Positions 1-9,000 of a DNA stretch of 64,000 nt are shown piece after piece. This DNA comes from Lentimicrobiaceae bacterium (lineage in GTDB: Bacteria > Bacteroidota > Bacteroidia > Bacteroidales > Lentimicrobiaceae), in NCBI GenBank assembly GCA_020636745.1, contig JACJXH010000005.1:1-64000 (forward strand), read 5' to 3'. Under the pieces are notes generated by a model. The model had not been told where the DNA came from. It searched no databases and worked only from the letters and a program-made list of their open reading frames with translations. Numbering within the stretch: position 1 is the stretch's first letter; every line of letters begins with the position of its first letter. The translations under genes were made by a program, and so were the position numbers.

Positions 1-300
1 ATAAAATTCCGGGTTGATATGCGCAAAATGGCAGTATAAGACAAGCGTTTCCGCGCCCTGCGGTTACCGCTTCATGCATATATATTCACCGCAGCCTGCC
101 GGGTTGGCAGCTTCTGACTTTAGTCTGAATATGATAAAGCATGGTTTAAACGACCTTTAAACGGCCTTTAAACCTCATTTAAACTGCACTTACATATCAG
201 CATGAAAACTTATCTGTTGTTGTTGTAAGAAATATCCACATCAATAAAAGAGCGGGGAATCCATAAGTTTTTCCAGTCTTTATCTCGTTTCACAGATAAA
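1..300. other. Gene-free left edge with phased repeats
   Basis: No plausible reading frame is visible. The stretch lies beyond the stop codon of the PLC-like gene (which ends at 301) and carries an AT-rich 11-bp tandem repeat described separately. It may be a 3' region of that gene plus a promoter region for a gene left of the window; this is inference. Confidence 0.5.
145..188. repeat. Four 11-bp phased TTTAAAC repeats
   Basis: TTTAAAC starts at 145, 156, 167 and 178, so four copies recur with exactly 11-bp periodicity. The four-base spacers differ (GACC, GGCC, CTCA, TGCA). Repeats at about one helical turn are typical of operator arrays or bent DNA, but nothing here identifies a binding protein. 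Confidence 0.7.
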
Positions 301-2385
301 TTAGTTATCATATTTATATATCATGAGGCGAAAAAAAGAAGCAGGTATAAAAATACTATTCGGATTCAACCAATTCTTGCATCGCTCTACTTCCGAATGG
401 TTGTAATTTATTCGATCTATGGATATTTCCTGTCCGGATGGGAAGAATTTAACCTTACGTTCCATTTTCACAATACTTTTCTGAAATTCAGGATCAGGTC
501 TGAGATTGTCGCAATCCCAACCACGTCTGGAATAGTTATTATTCTCATCAATGGGAATATTTCTGACTTCAACATCAATCCATTCTTCTGAGTCTTTTAC
601 CCCATTATTATAATCGGTATAGTGAAAATGAGCCTTAAACCATAAAAGTTTCTCACTATTGTATTCCCCTTTCACCCAACCCTCACGCCCATCGTCACCA
701 GGGAGTCTGCCTGAAAATAAATTGCCTTTTGAAATAACTATTGCTCTGGAAAGCTCAACAGAATTATAACCGTTTTTATACCAGGCTTGATGGTCATTTT
801 TATAACCATTAACAGTAAAAGAAATATCAGCATAAAAAACAAATTCCAGTGTGTAAAAATCCCGTGTATCGGTTGTTGGCTTTACGGGTGCAGCCTGCAT
901 TTTCTTTTGCTCCGACTTCACCACCACACCCCCGAATTCAATTTCAGCATGAATCCAGGCATTGTCGGCGGGGGTAATTTTTCCCGAAAACCGGCCATTG
1001 CGGGCTTCAAACTTCCCGAGTTGGTCAAGCGTGGCTGTTTTAATCACCACCGGCCCATTGTAACGGATAGCTCTCGTGTACTCCTTGTCGGTTTTATGAA
1101 CAATCTCGCCACTGATGCTTCCATCAGCAGCCAGCGAAGTGATTTTTACATTCAAATCAGGAATGTAAAGCCTGATGGCATTCAGGCCTGCTTCCTTTAT
1201 GGCAGGAACAAGTACCGAAGCCAGCGATTTTACGCATGCTTCGTCAAGGTAGGGGTAAGTTTTGGAGATGGGATATTGGTTAAAAAACCAGGTATCGGTG
1301 CACAGCAATACCTCCTTGTTGCCCACATTGCGCCTGTAATAATTATTGGAATAGGTGGCAGCACTCAGTTTGGGCGAATTGTACACATAGTTTGGGTGCG
1401 TAATGGGTTTCACCACATTGCCCTTCCAGTCGGTGCCCGAAATGGTTTCATCGGTAAAAAAGTTTTCATTGGTAAAGGCTGCCAGTTTGTGGGCCACCTC
1501 CTGAATGGTAGTTGATTTCTCCAGCTTCAGCGCCAGGTCAGGATCAGCCTTGCCCGATTGAAATTCATCCAGCCCGGCCTCATTGTTGGTTTGAAATTCA
1601 GCCATCATTTCCTCATATGTGTCGGGGTTGCCAAAGTAAGACATTGTGCGGAAAGGGATGGAAGGATGGGCATCATTGCGCACATGAGAGGGGCAGCCAT
1701 TGTCGGCAATCATGTGCAGGGTTTCGCCCAGCGACCGCCAGGCTTTGGCCATCAGGGCATTGCGCTTTTCAGGATCTTTTTCCTCCAAAGCTCCTTTCAT
1801 AAATACTTTGCCGTTTTCCCAGGTATAATTGTGCTCCAGCGCCCCGAATGAACCTGCTTGCCCTACTGCCCACGAAACGCCATCGGTATGTGGATTGGTA
1901 AATTTAGTTTGAATCCAGTTGAGCAGTTTGCTGTTGACATCATCGGTCAGGTGTTTCTGGCCATCGGGGCGGGTGGGGTCGTAAAAGTGGCGAAAGCTTG
2001 CGGGAACCTCGGGCACATCGGCCGAATAACCACCATGCGCCATCCATTCAAGCGGTGTTTTCTCGCCTGCTTCTTCGGTGTAAGTAGTTTCACCATACAA
2101 CCAGTTGGCCAAATCTTCGTGAAAACGGTCAATCTCAGAAGGATTGAACAGGCCGGGCTTGCTGATGTAATTGCCCCTGAGTTTCTGCTTATCGAATTTA
2201 AATTCATATAGCTTGAATTTCTTCATCGAAAAACTCTCTTTGTTATTTTTCTCAAGAAAAGCCTTGACAATAAATTTGTTGAGCGTAGGATGATTTTTTT
2301 GATTGCCGTAGCCCACAAACAAGGCCCACATTATCAATGCAGAAAGGATGACAACCGGCAGTGTGTATGTTTGAATATTTTTCAT
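301..2385 (-). CDS. Secreted zinc-dependent phospholipase C-like protein
   Basis: A 694-residue protein with one N-terminal hydrophobic segment (about 8-26) that could be a signal peptide or anchor. Residues 118-240 carry a pattern like the zinc-dependent phospholipase C / S1-P1 nuclease fold: GGYSAD at 118-123, HFYDP at 133-137, and a dense cluster LHMIAD (H224, D228) followed by PSHVRND (H234, D238) and H240. H32 near the mature N-terminus could be a further zinc ligand. The remaining ~400 residues are beta-rich without a domain I can name and end in a polar, charged tail. It probably hydrolyses phosphoesters or lipids outside the cytoplasm, but no substrate can be read. The start lies 13 bp after the zinc-ribbon gene, so the two form an operon. 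An alternative is a catalytically inactive member of the fold. Confidence 0.6.
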   Translation of the reverse strand: MKNIQTYTLPVVILSALIMWALFVGYGNQKNHPTLNKFIVKAFLEKNNKESFSMKKFKLYEFKFDKQKLRGNYISKPGLFNPSEIDRFHEDLANWLYGETTYTEEAGEKTPLEWMAHGGYSADVPEVPASFRHFYDPTRPDGQKHLTDDVNSKLLNWIQTKFTNPHTDGVSWAVGQAGSFGALEHNYTWENGKVFMKGALEEKDPEKRNALMAKAWRSLGETLHMIADNGCPSHVRNDAHPSIPFRTMSYFGNPDTYEEMMAEFQTNNEAGLDEFQSGKADPDLALKLEKSTTIQEVAHKLAAFTNENFFTDETISGTDWKGNVVKPITHPNYVYNSPKLSAATYSNNYYRRNVGNKEVLLCTDTWFFNQYPISKTYPYLDEACVKSLASVLVPAIKEAGLNAIRLYIPDLNVKITSLAADGSISGEIVHKTDKEYTRAIRYNGPVVIKTATLDQLGKFEARNGRFSGKITPADNAWIHAEIEFGGVVVKSEQKKMQAAPVKPTTDTRDFYTLEFVFYADISFTVNGYKNDHQAWYKNGYNSVELSRAIVISKGNLFSGRLPGDDGREGWVKGEYNSEKLLWFKAHFHYTDYNNGVKDSEEWIDVEVRNIPIDENNNYSRRGWDCDNLRPDPEFQKSIVKMERKVKFFPSGQEISIDRINYNHSEVERCKNWLNPNSIFIPASFFRLMIYKYDN

Positions 2386-2398
2386 ATCAGCTTATTTA

Positions 2399-3184
2399 TC
2401 AAAATCTAACCAGTTTCCATTGTCCATCATCGCTCAGCGCAAACTCGGCCGTATATTTTTTCCCATTTACATCCATAAACTCATACAATGCATAAATAGG
2501 GGTTGAAATTTTAAGTTTGCGGGTGCTGAATGCTTTGGAATATTCACTCATATAGGGTTTGATTTCTTTAAATGCTTCTTTGTAGATTACCTGACTGCCC
2601 GGTGTAAGCATTTGCCTGAGCAGGGTGGTATCGGCACGGGCAAAAGCATCTTCCACCGTTTCAGCCGCTTGTTTCGGATCGCCTGTATCCACATTGGTTT
2701 CAGCAATGGCTGCTTCCGTAACCGTATCGTCCACTGAAACAATACCCGGAATATCAGTACCTGTCAGTTCTCCACTGCCCTTACCTGAAATACGCCCATC
2801 GTCGCCATAAAAATACAGGGCCGTTAGTGCAGCCACTATCAGCAGAACAAGCACCAGCAGCGATTTCCAGACACATCCGCCTTTCTTTTTTGGGCGAACC
2901 ACCGGCGATACCGGCGGAGTGGCATAAACAGGAGGTGAAGAAGGGCCAGGCTTTGGCGCAGATTTAACCGGAGGATTGGCAGAATGAGCGGCAGGGGGTG
3001 TATGGCTGCTTACCTGACTTGCTGCAGAAGCACCGCAATGCGGGCAAAACTTTTCGTTTCCGGCAACAGGCCTGCGGCACACCGGACAGGCCCCTGAGTC
3101 TGGAATTCGCATTTGAGCACCACATTTGTTGCAAAATTTCGCCCCGGCCTTTAAAGTGTTGCCGCAATTGCTGCAAAATGACAT
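2399..3184 (-). CDS. Membrane-anchored double zinc-ribbon protein
   Basis: A 261-residue protein opening with two zinc ribbons: C4-C7/C18-C21 and C33-C36/C47-C50, all CxxC knuckles. A proline-rich linker (about 62-98) leads to KKKGG and a single transmembrane helix (about 105-126). The ~130-residue C-terminal part should lie on the far side of the membrane and resembles small NTF2-like/DUF4878-type domains, ending in the pattern DGQWKLVRF. The topology (cytoplasmic ribbons, exported domain) is common for zinc-ribbon membrane proteins of unknown role. The gene is the first of a two-gene unit with the PLC-like protein 13 bp downstream, suggesting a shared process in the envelope. No enzymatic motif is seen. 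Confidence 0.7.
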   Translation of the reverse strand: MSFCSNCGNTLKAGAKFCNKCGAQMRIPDSGACPVCRRPVAGNEKFCPHCGASAASQVSSHTPPAAHSANPPVKSAPKPGPSSPPVYATPPVSPVVRPKKKGGCVWKSLLVLVLLIVAALTALYFYGDDGRISGKGSGELTGTDIPGIVSVDDTVTEAAIAETNVDTGDPKQAAETVEDAFARADTTLLRQMLTPGSQVIYKEAFKEIKPYMSEYSKAFSTRKLKISTPIYALYEFMDVNGKKYTAEFALSDDGQWKLVRF

Positions 3185-3281
3185 ATCAATAGTTTTATGA
3201 ACTTACTTCTCTTACAAACTTGCGTGAGCAATTTATGAAAAAATAATGAAACCACACAAGCAACGAGAAGCGTTACAGCTT

Positions 3282-3309
3282 GCTGAACAGCACAATGCAG
3301 CTGAACAGC
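3282..3309. repeat. Twin GCTGAACAGC imperfect palindromes
   Basis: The ten-base sequence GCTGAACAGC, a GCTG/CAGC palindrome around AA, occurs at 3282-3291 and 3300-3309, with starts 18 bp apart. It lies in the divergent spacer between the zinc-ribbon gene and the nuclease-like gene. It could be a paired operator or chance; there is no independent support. Confidence 0.3.
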
Positions 3310-3442
3310 CCTTTCAGGTTGAAGTTACAAGCCTGAAAATGCCCCGGTTCAGCGCTTTCATGAAAAAAAAGCTTTATTATTGCAGGTATGCATCAAATTA
3401 ATACGACCATGCTGATATTTATTTTCGTCACATCCGTTCACC

Positions 3443-3931
3443 ATGTCTGACTCCTTTTCCCTCAACACCCTGAAAGGCCGCCTGGCCGAACACCTTGTTC
3501 AGGATTTGTTCAGCATGAACGGTTACAATGTGTTCAATTACGGGCTCGAAAGAACCCATCCGTTTTTGAGCAAAGAACTGAGAAATAACAACCATACCAC
3601 CAGCCGGGCATTGCGTTTTATGCCCGACTTTGTGGTACAGAGCTCACTTACCGGCGATTTGTTTTATATGGAAGTAAAATTCAGGGCCAATGGCTGTTTT
3701 CGTTTTGACGATAAATTCAAGGACTACCCTTACAAAAACGCCTGGTTTGTGATCGTATCGCCCGACAAGATACAGTGCATGCACTATAAGCGGCTGAATG
3801 CAGGCTTTGGTATTGCTGCCGAAACCAACTACCGGCTAAGCAGTGTGCGCTCCTTTCACCTGAGCAAAGAGTCAATTGCAGAATACGAGGGCTATGCAAA
3901 GCAGGTGTTTCAGGGCTTTCAAAAAAAATAA
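3443..3931 (+). CDS. PD-(D/E)XK nuclease-like protein
   Basis: A 162-residue protein with the core signature of the PD-(D/E)XK nuclease superfamily: a helix with E16 (GRLAEHLVQDLF), then MPDFVV with D62, and YMEVKFR with E77-x-K79 following a short strand. The length suits a single-domain nuclease fold, comparable to Holliday-junction-resolvase-like or restriction-like proteins, but no DNA-binding extension or partner gene is visible. The start ATG at 3443 gives MSDSFSLNTLKGR, which runs straight into the first helix. It is divergent from the zinc-ribbon gene and followed by about 250 bp without a gene. A role in DNA metabolism is inferred from the fold only. Confidence 0.6.
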   Translation: MSDSFSLNTLKGRLAEHLVQDLFSMNGYNVFNYGLERTHPFLSKELRNNNHTTSRALRFMPDFVVQSSLTGDLFYMEVKFRANGCFRFDDKFKDYPYKNAWFVIVSPDKIQCMHYKRLNAGFGIAAETNYRLSSVRSFHLSKESIAEYEGYAKQVFQGFQKK

Positions 3932-4030
3932 CAGGCCATTGCCTGGCTGCTATAGAGGTCGCCTGCATCATATGCTGAACGACAGGTAAAAAAACATTCA
4001 TTCGCCGAAGGATTTCACATCCAAAATAAC

Positions 4031-4038
4031 TATATTTG
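4031..4038 (+). promoter_or_regulatory. Possible -7 element upstream of small membrane protein
   Basis: TATATTTG matches the Bacteroidota -7 consensus TAnnTTTG, but no TTG lies at the expected -33 distance. It would give a long leader (about 140 nt) to the small gene at 4185. Confidence 0.25.
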
Positions 4039-4184
4039 TATAATGCATCAGGGTTGACCATACCTGTACACCTGTTTTGTTTCAGGTGCTATAACACTTG
4101 CCGTTCCTGAATTTGCTGACTGAAGTTAATGCTGTATTCATCTGCCCTGCATTAAATATTTCTGCCTGTTTAATAGAAAGAACG

Positions 4185-4439
4185 ATGAAAAAAACCTGCT
4201 TTGTACTTCTAGTGCTGGTTGCCGGCCCTTGCCACGCTGCCACCGGATCTGCCAGAGATGGCATTTGGGCTATACTTTCCGTTATCGGATTTTTATTGCT
4301 GCTGCTGGGCATCACTTCTCTTGCCGGCTTTGTGCGAAAATACCTGAAATCCACCAGGGCATCCAGGCTAAAACACCATGCTAACCTGACCGAAGACAAG
4401 GACTTACTGCTTCCTGAATCGGCCTTCACCCCCATATAA
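4185..4439 (+). CDS. Small secreted/membrane protein, unknown function
   Basis: An 84-residue protein if translation starts at ATG 4185; a longer reading from 4098 exists, but the downstream ATG gives a textbook signal peptide (MKKTCFVLLVLVAGPCHA, then ATG). After cleavage it has one hydrophobic segment (about 28-50, IWAILSVIGFLLLLLG) and a short basic tail, so a one-pass inner membrane protein is expected. No family is recognised. Signal peptide, start context and hydrophobic pattern support a real gene, but a protein this short could be spurious. Confidence 0.5.
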   Translation: MKKTCFVLLVLVAGPCHAATGSARDGIWAILSVIGFLLLLLGITSLAGFVRKYLKSTRASRLKHHANLTEDKDLLLPESAFTPI

Positions 4440-4733
4440 AAACACAGGCAAAGCGCTTGCCTCATGCCACACCTGAACTCTCCGGCCCTTTGGGCACTTG
4501 CGCATCAGCTCTCTGTACAAACACCAGCACCACAACCTCATTGCCGAACAGCCGTTTGGCATTTCGTTACTGCTCAAAAACACCACAGGTGAGTTTGAGA
4601 GATGACGTATGATAACATCCCTTCAAACCCACCTGAAAGATTGAATTTTGCCTGACTGCCTTTTAATGTGAAAAGGTCAGGGTAAATTACAGGCTTTAGC
4701 CTCGTCGGTTTCATTTACTTCAAATAAGCAGCA
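4440..4733. other. Convergent spacer with a possible hairpin
   Basis: No convincing gene lies here. Near the right end, CTGA (4652-4655) plus CCTTTT (4659-4664) can pair with AAAAGG (4671-4676) plus TCAG (4677-4680), leaving a small bulge. This may act as a weak terminator for the gene pair that ends at 4734; there is no clear T-run. Confidence 0.3.
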
Positions 4734-5219
4734 TTATCGGTGGCTCTGGTCATTCACAATCTTTACGTTGAAGAGAGCCAGATCACTATTGCACGGCTCT
4801 GGCATCAGCTTAAGCTGCTTTCCACTCAGCACATAATACCGGTAAACGGGGTTGATAGGGGCAATTTCGCCGCTCAACGGGTCGTATTTGCTGCAATTGC
4901 TGCAATATCTGTAAAGGCGTTTCCCATTGCAAACACTGATAAGCTCCATAAAGGCCATACCGAGCGTATCTCCCCTGAGATTGATCAGGGGCATCACTTC
5001 AAATTGCCGTCCATTCAAACGATAAGCCTGAATGCTGTTGTTAGGCACTTTAATCAGCTGTCCTTCAGCAGTTAAAATACGGGTATTGGCAAATCCAGTC
5101 CGCATGGTCTCACATACATAAGTTTTGCCATCTGCCACCACGTAACCCTCTCTTTCAGATTCAGACATCAGCATCAAAGAGCACAAGGCCAATGCGATTG
5201 TTATCCATAAAGTTTTCAT
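4734..5219 (-). CDS. Secreted protein, second of a tandem paralog pair
   Basis: A 161-residue protein with an N-terminal hydrophobic signal (MKTLWITIALALCSLMLM). It aligns with the next upstream gene (5296-5775) along its length: GKTYVCE versus DKTYFCE, LNGRQFEVMP versus CNGHLFERLP, CNGKRLYRYC versus RNGLRLYKYC, and a shared late YYV. The two conserved cysteine positions suggest a disulfide in the periplasm or outside. The family is not recognised. A purine-rich stretch (AAAGGAAAGGA) lies just before the ATG, unusual for this lineage. It sits 76 bp downstream of its paralog on the same strand and is probably co-transcribed. Confidence 0.65.
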   Translation of the reverse strand: MKTLWITIALALCSLMLMSESEREGYVVADGKTYVCETMRTGFANTRILTAEGQLIKVPNNSIQAYRLNGRQFEVMPLINLRGDTLGMAFMELISVCNGKRLYRYCSNCSKYDPLSGEIAPINPVYRYYVLSGKQLKLMPEPCNSDLALFNVKIVNDQSHR

Positions 5220-5295
5220 GATGTATCCTTTCCTTTCAGGTCAATTGCCTGATGATAATTGAATAAACACTTGCCCGCCAGTCAGCAAATGCGCT

Positions 5296-5775
5296 TCAGA
5301 TAACGTCAATACCAAAGAATGGCAAAACGGTTGAGGCGTTCTTCTTGTTGATCTCAAGATAAAATCCGCCATCCTTAAACACGTAATAAGCTGTTTGTTG
5401 ATGTGCCTTTTTATAGGTATTGTCCATCAAATCGCCACATTCACCGAACTCACAGTATTTGTAAAGTCTTAATCCATTGCGGGTAGTAACATATTCCATA
5501 AGGGCTGTTTGGCCGGTCATCTCTCCTTTGATGACTACGGGTAATCTTTCAAACAGGTGACCATTACAGAAGTATGCATCTACTTTTCTGAAGGGGATTT
5601 TAAGCGTGGTTCCATCTTCAAGTGTAATATTGGCACAAAACAATCCGGGGCGAACTTTTTCGCAGAAATACGTCTTGTCTCCGGATTTTACATAATTCAG
5701 GGTTTCATTTCCGGCATTGGCTTCCACCACAAAAGCGAACATAGCCAGCACCAGGATTGCAAATAACTTTTTCAT
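5296..5775 (-). CDS. Secreted protein, first of a tandem paralog pair
   Basis: A 159-residue protein with a clear signal peptide (MKKLFAILVLAMFAFVVEANAG). Paralogous to the next gene downstream: TYFCE, NGHLFERLP and RLYKYC are shared anchors, with extra cysteines (C110, C114 region) not matched exactly. No known domain is recognised; small size and a predicted disulfide suggest a soluble periplasmic or secreted protein. The ATG is preceded by GGAGGAG, an unusually strong Shine-Dalgarno sequence for Bacteroidota, which fixes the start. A promoter with both elements lies at 5845-5874. The pair probably arose by local duplication. Confidence 0.7.
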   Translation of the reverse strand: MKKLFAILVLAMFAFVVEANAGNETLNYVKSGDKTYFCEKVRPGLFCANITLEDGTTLKIPFRKVDAYFCNGHLFERLPVVIKGEMTGQTALMEYVTTRNGLRLYKYCEFGECGDLMDNTYKKAHQQTAYYVFKDGGFYLEINKKNASTVLPFFGIDVI

Positions 5776-5844
5776 GGTAAACTCCTCCGGTTTTTAGGTT
5801 GAACATTGAACATCATAAAATTACGCAACATGCACTGCCACAAT

Positions 5845-5874
5845 CAAATGTATTCGTTTAACCAGCCAAAACAA
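5845..5874 (-). promoter_or_regulatory. Promoter for the secreted paralog pair
   Basis: On the minus strand TTG (5872-5874) is followed after 19 bp by TACATTTG (5845-5852), matching the Bacteroidota TTG-N17..23-TAnnTTTG consensus. Transcription would begin about 65 nt before the start codon at 5775. Confidence 0.5.
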
Positions 5875-6024
5875 CCGCTTACCGACTCACCTGCCGCATC
5901 TGCTGACTTACAGATGAAAAACAGCTTTTGACCGAACAAAAGAGCACAAAACAGCACTCTTTACCCGGTAGAGGTAAAAAAAGTTTGGAAAAACTCCTTT
6001 ACGGAAATGCAGGGGAAGCAGAGG

Positions 6025-9000
6025 CTAAACGATAACCGGAAAAAGCACCCTGAACTCGCTGCCTTTGCCGGCTTCGCTGTCAACCTGAATCATGCCGCCG
6101 TGTTTTTCGACCAGCTCTTTACACAAAATCAAGCCCAGCCCGGTGCCGGGCTCCTGATCAGTGCCTTTGGTTTTGCTGGAAACGTCGATATTGAACAGGT
6201 TTTTGGCTTTTTCGGCCGACATGCCAATGCCGTTATCTCTGACACTCAGCACACAAAAGCCTTTGCGCTCAGCAACAGAAATATGAATTTCGCCGTTGCG
6301 GTTGGTAAATTTAAGCGCATTGGTAAGCAGATTGCGCAGAATGGTTTTAACCATATTCACATCGGCCTGCACCGGCCGGCATTTGCTGTAAGAAGATTTA
6401 ATGGCAATGTTCTTACGGTTTGCCTGAATCGTAACCAAATCAACACTTTCATCAACCAGTGGCTGAAGGTCAACCGCTTCAGGCATAAACACCATGGTTT
6501 CGGTTTGCGAACGCGCCCACAGCAAAAGGTTTTCGAGCAATTCATGCGCTTGTTGCGATGAAGTTCTGATATTTTCGAGGTTTTTCTGCAACTTGAGCGG
6601 ATCAATGTTATTCAGGGTAATGAGCAGAATATCGGTCAGCCCGATAATGGTATTGAAAGGGTTGCGCAGATCGTGGCCAATGATAGAGAAGAAGCGATCC
6701 TTGGCTGCATTCAACTCTTTAAGCCGGGCATTTTTCTCCATGATTTCAGACTTCTGACGCTCAATCAGAAGGGTTCTCAGCCTTACCCGTTCTTCGAGCA
6801 CCCGGCGTTGCCTTATCAGTTGCCTTTCGCGCAGCCTGATGTACACCCACACCAACAAAACCAGCAAAAAGACATAGGCCACATAAGCAACATTGCTTTT
6901 CCACCAGGGCGGGTAAACTATTATCTGAATGCTTACCCCTTTTTCATTCCACAGCCCATCGTTGTTACAACCTTTTACCCAAAGAGTGTAATCGCCGGGT
7001 GGCAGATTGGTAAACGAAACAAAATTGCGCGTTCCAATATCAATCCAGTTGTTATCCACTCCTTTCAGCATATAGGCGTAAGCATTTTTAGCCGGATTGG
7101 TAAATTCCATTGCTGCAAACTCAACTGTAAAGGTGTTATCGCGAAAGCTAAGTTCTACCGGATCAGCAGCCTCCAGGTTGAAGTAAGTTTTGACCCCTTC
7201 GGTAATTTTATAAACAGAGGTAATGGCTATCACCGGAATATGCGGATTGCTTTTGAGCGAATCGGGATAAAAAGAGTTAAAACCATTCATTCCGCCAAAA
7301 AACAGCTCCCCTTCTTTGCTGCGAAACGATGCCCTGAGGTTAAATTCGGGACTTTGCAAACCGTCTTCAACGGTATAATTGTAGAATTTATGGTGCGTGG
7401 CATCAAACCGGCACAAGCCATTGCCGGTGGCAAACCAAAGGGTATGATTTTTATCTTCAAGAATGCTGTAAACCAGATTTGCAGGAAAACCCTGTTCGCG
7501 CGAATAATACGTGAAAGTGCCGGTTTCTTTTGAATACCGGTTTACATAGGAATTGGTCCCTACCCAAATATCGCCATGCACATCCTGGCACAGGGCGGTA
7601 ACAAAATTGTCGGACAATGAACCTGCTTTGCTCTCATCTTTCTTAAAATGTGTAATATCGCCTGTTTCAGCATCCATCATATCCAATCCGTTGATGGTAC
7701 CAATCCAGATATCGCCCTCCCTGTCTTCGAGCACAGCGTAAACCAAACCAGCACTGATTTGATGGTCAGCCGGAGCATCAGTATAAAAATGCTCGGCAGG
7801 CTTCCCGTTTCGATAAAGTTTGTAAATGCCGTCATTGGTTGCTATCCAGAAATTTTCGTGCCTGTCCTGCATCATCATATTGATTCTGAGCCCTTCAAAA
7901 TCAGGGAAACCAACTCCATGCAGCGCCACAGACGGACGGACAAAATTCCTGCGCTGTTTGTCAAAAACAACCAATCCGTCGCGTGTTCCCAGCCAGATGG
8001 TGTGCTGCCTGTCTTCAAAAATGGTGTGGACAAAGTCATTGGGAATATGGTTTCGGCCAGTGGCTTCAGCAGAATAATGCTCCACTTGGCCTGTTTCGCG
8101 GTTCAACAAATTAAGGCCCTGGCCCCAGTTGCCCACCCATATCAGGCCCTGTTCGTCTTTATAAATAGAGGCAATCACATTTCCGGCCAAATCAACTGAA
8201 TAGGGAGAATCACTTTTACGGTAAAGCCTGAAATTGCGTTTCTTCAAATCAGTTTTATTCAGACCCGACAAAGTACCAATCCAGAGATTATCCGAATGAT
8301 CAATCATCAGCGAAAGATTAATGTTATGATTCAACCCGCTTTTATCGGCGCTGAAGTTTTCGCACACCCATTTTCCGGCGGTGTTGCGGTGCATCCTGTT
8401 AAGCCCGCCCCCTTCTGTTGCAATCCAGAGATTGCCGCGCTTATCGGCAAGAATAGCCCGAATAAAGCTATGGCTGAGTGCAACATCGCTGTTCAAATCA
8501 CTGTAATGACGAATCATTTTGGTGCTGCCCGGTTGTAATTGATTGAGCCCATCGGAGGTGCCAATCCATATATCACCGGCTTTATCCTGAAACAAAGCAG
8601 TAACCTGATCGTCAGAAAGACTTGCAGGATTTCCGGGCTGAGAGGTAAACACCCTGAAATTAGCCGATACGGGGTCAAACACGGCTAATCCCTTGGCAGA
8701 GCCCATCCATATATTTCCCTTTTCATCTTCAAGCAGTGGAATATTGTTGTCTTTGACACTTCCATCGAATGCAAGCGGACTGATAAAATGCTTAAACTGC
8801 ATGGTTTCCGGGTTGCAAACAGAAAGCACCGGCGGTGTATTGATAAGTATATCGCCATTGCGGGCACAATCAACATCATAAACATAATCAGTAACCCTCA
8901 GGGCATAAGGAGTTTGATAAATTACCCGGACAAAGCGGTCTTCCTTTCTCAGATATTTAACCAATCCGCCCTTGGTCCCTATCCACAGGTCGGCATTTTT

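Noticed and set aside
145..188. CRISPR-like repeat array
   Set aside because: Repeat unit is 7 bp with 4-bp spacers; far too short for CRISPR, and no cas gene is present.
787..1515. 242-codon plus-strand open frame
   Set aside because: It lies wholly antisense to the PLC-like gene, has no signal or domain pattern, and its sequence is explained by the GC-rich third positions of the real gene.
4404..4586. 60-codon minus-strand open frame
   Set aside because: Overlaps the 3' end of the small secreted protein, is rich in Cys, Trp and Arg without hydrophobic pattern, and has no promoter.
6673..7533. 286-codon plus-strand open frame
   Set aside because: Antisense to the propeller sensor kinase; the residue composition is low in structure and no domain is seen. 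Same judgment for the open frames at 6007-6561, 7648-8199 and 13250-13618.
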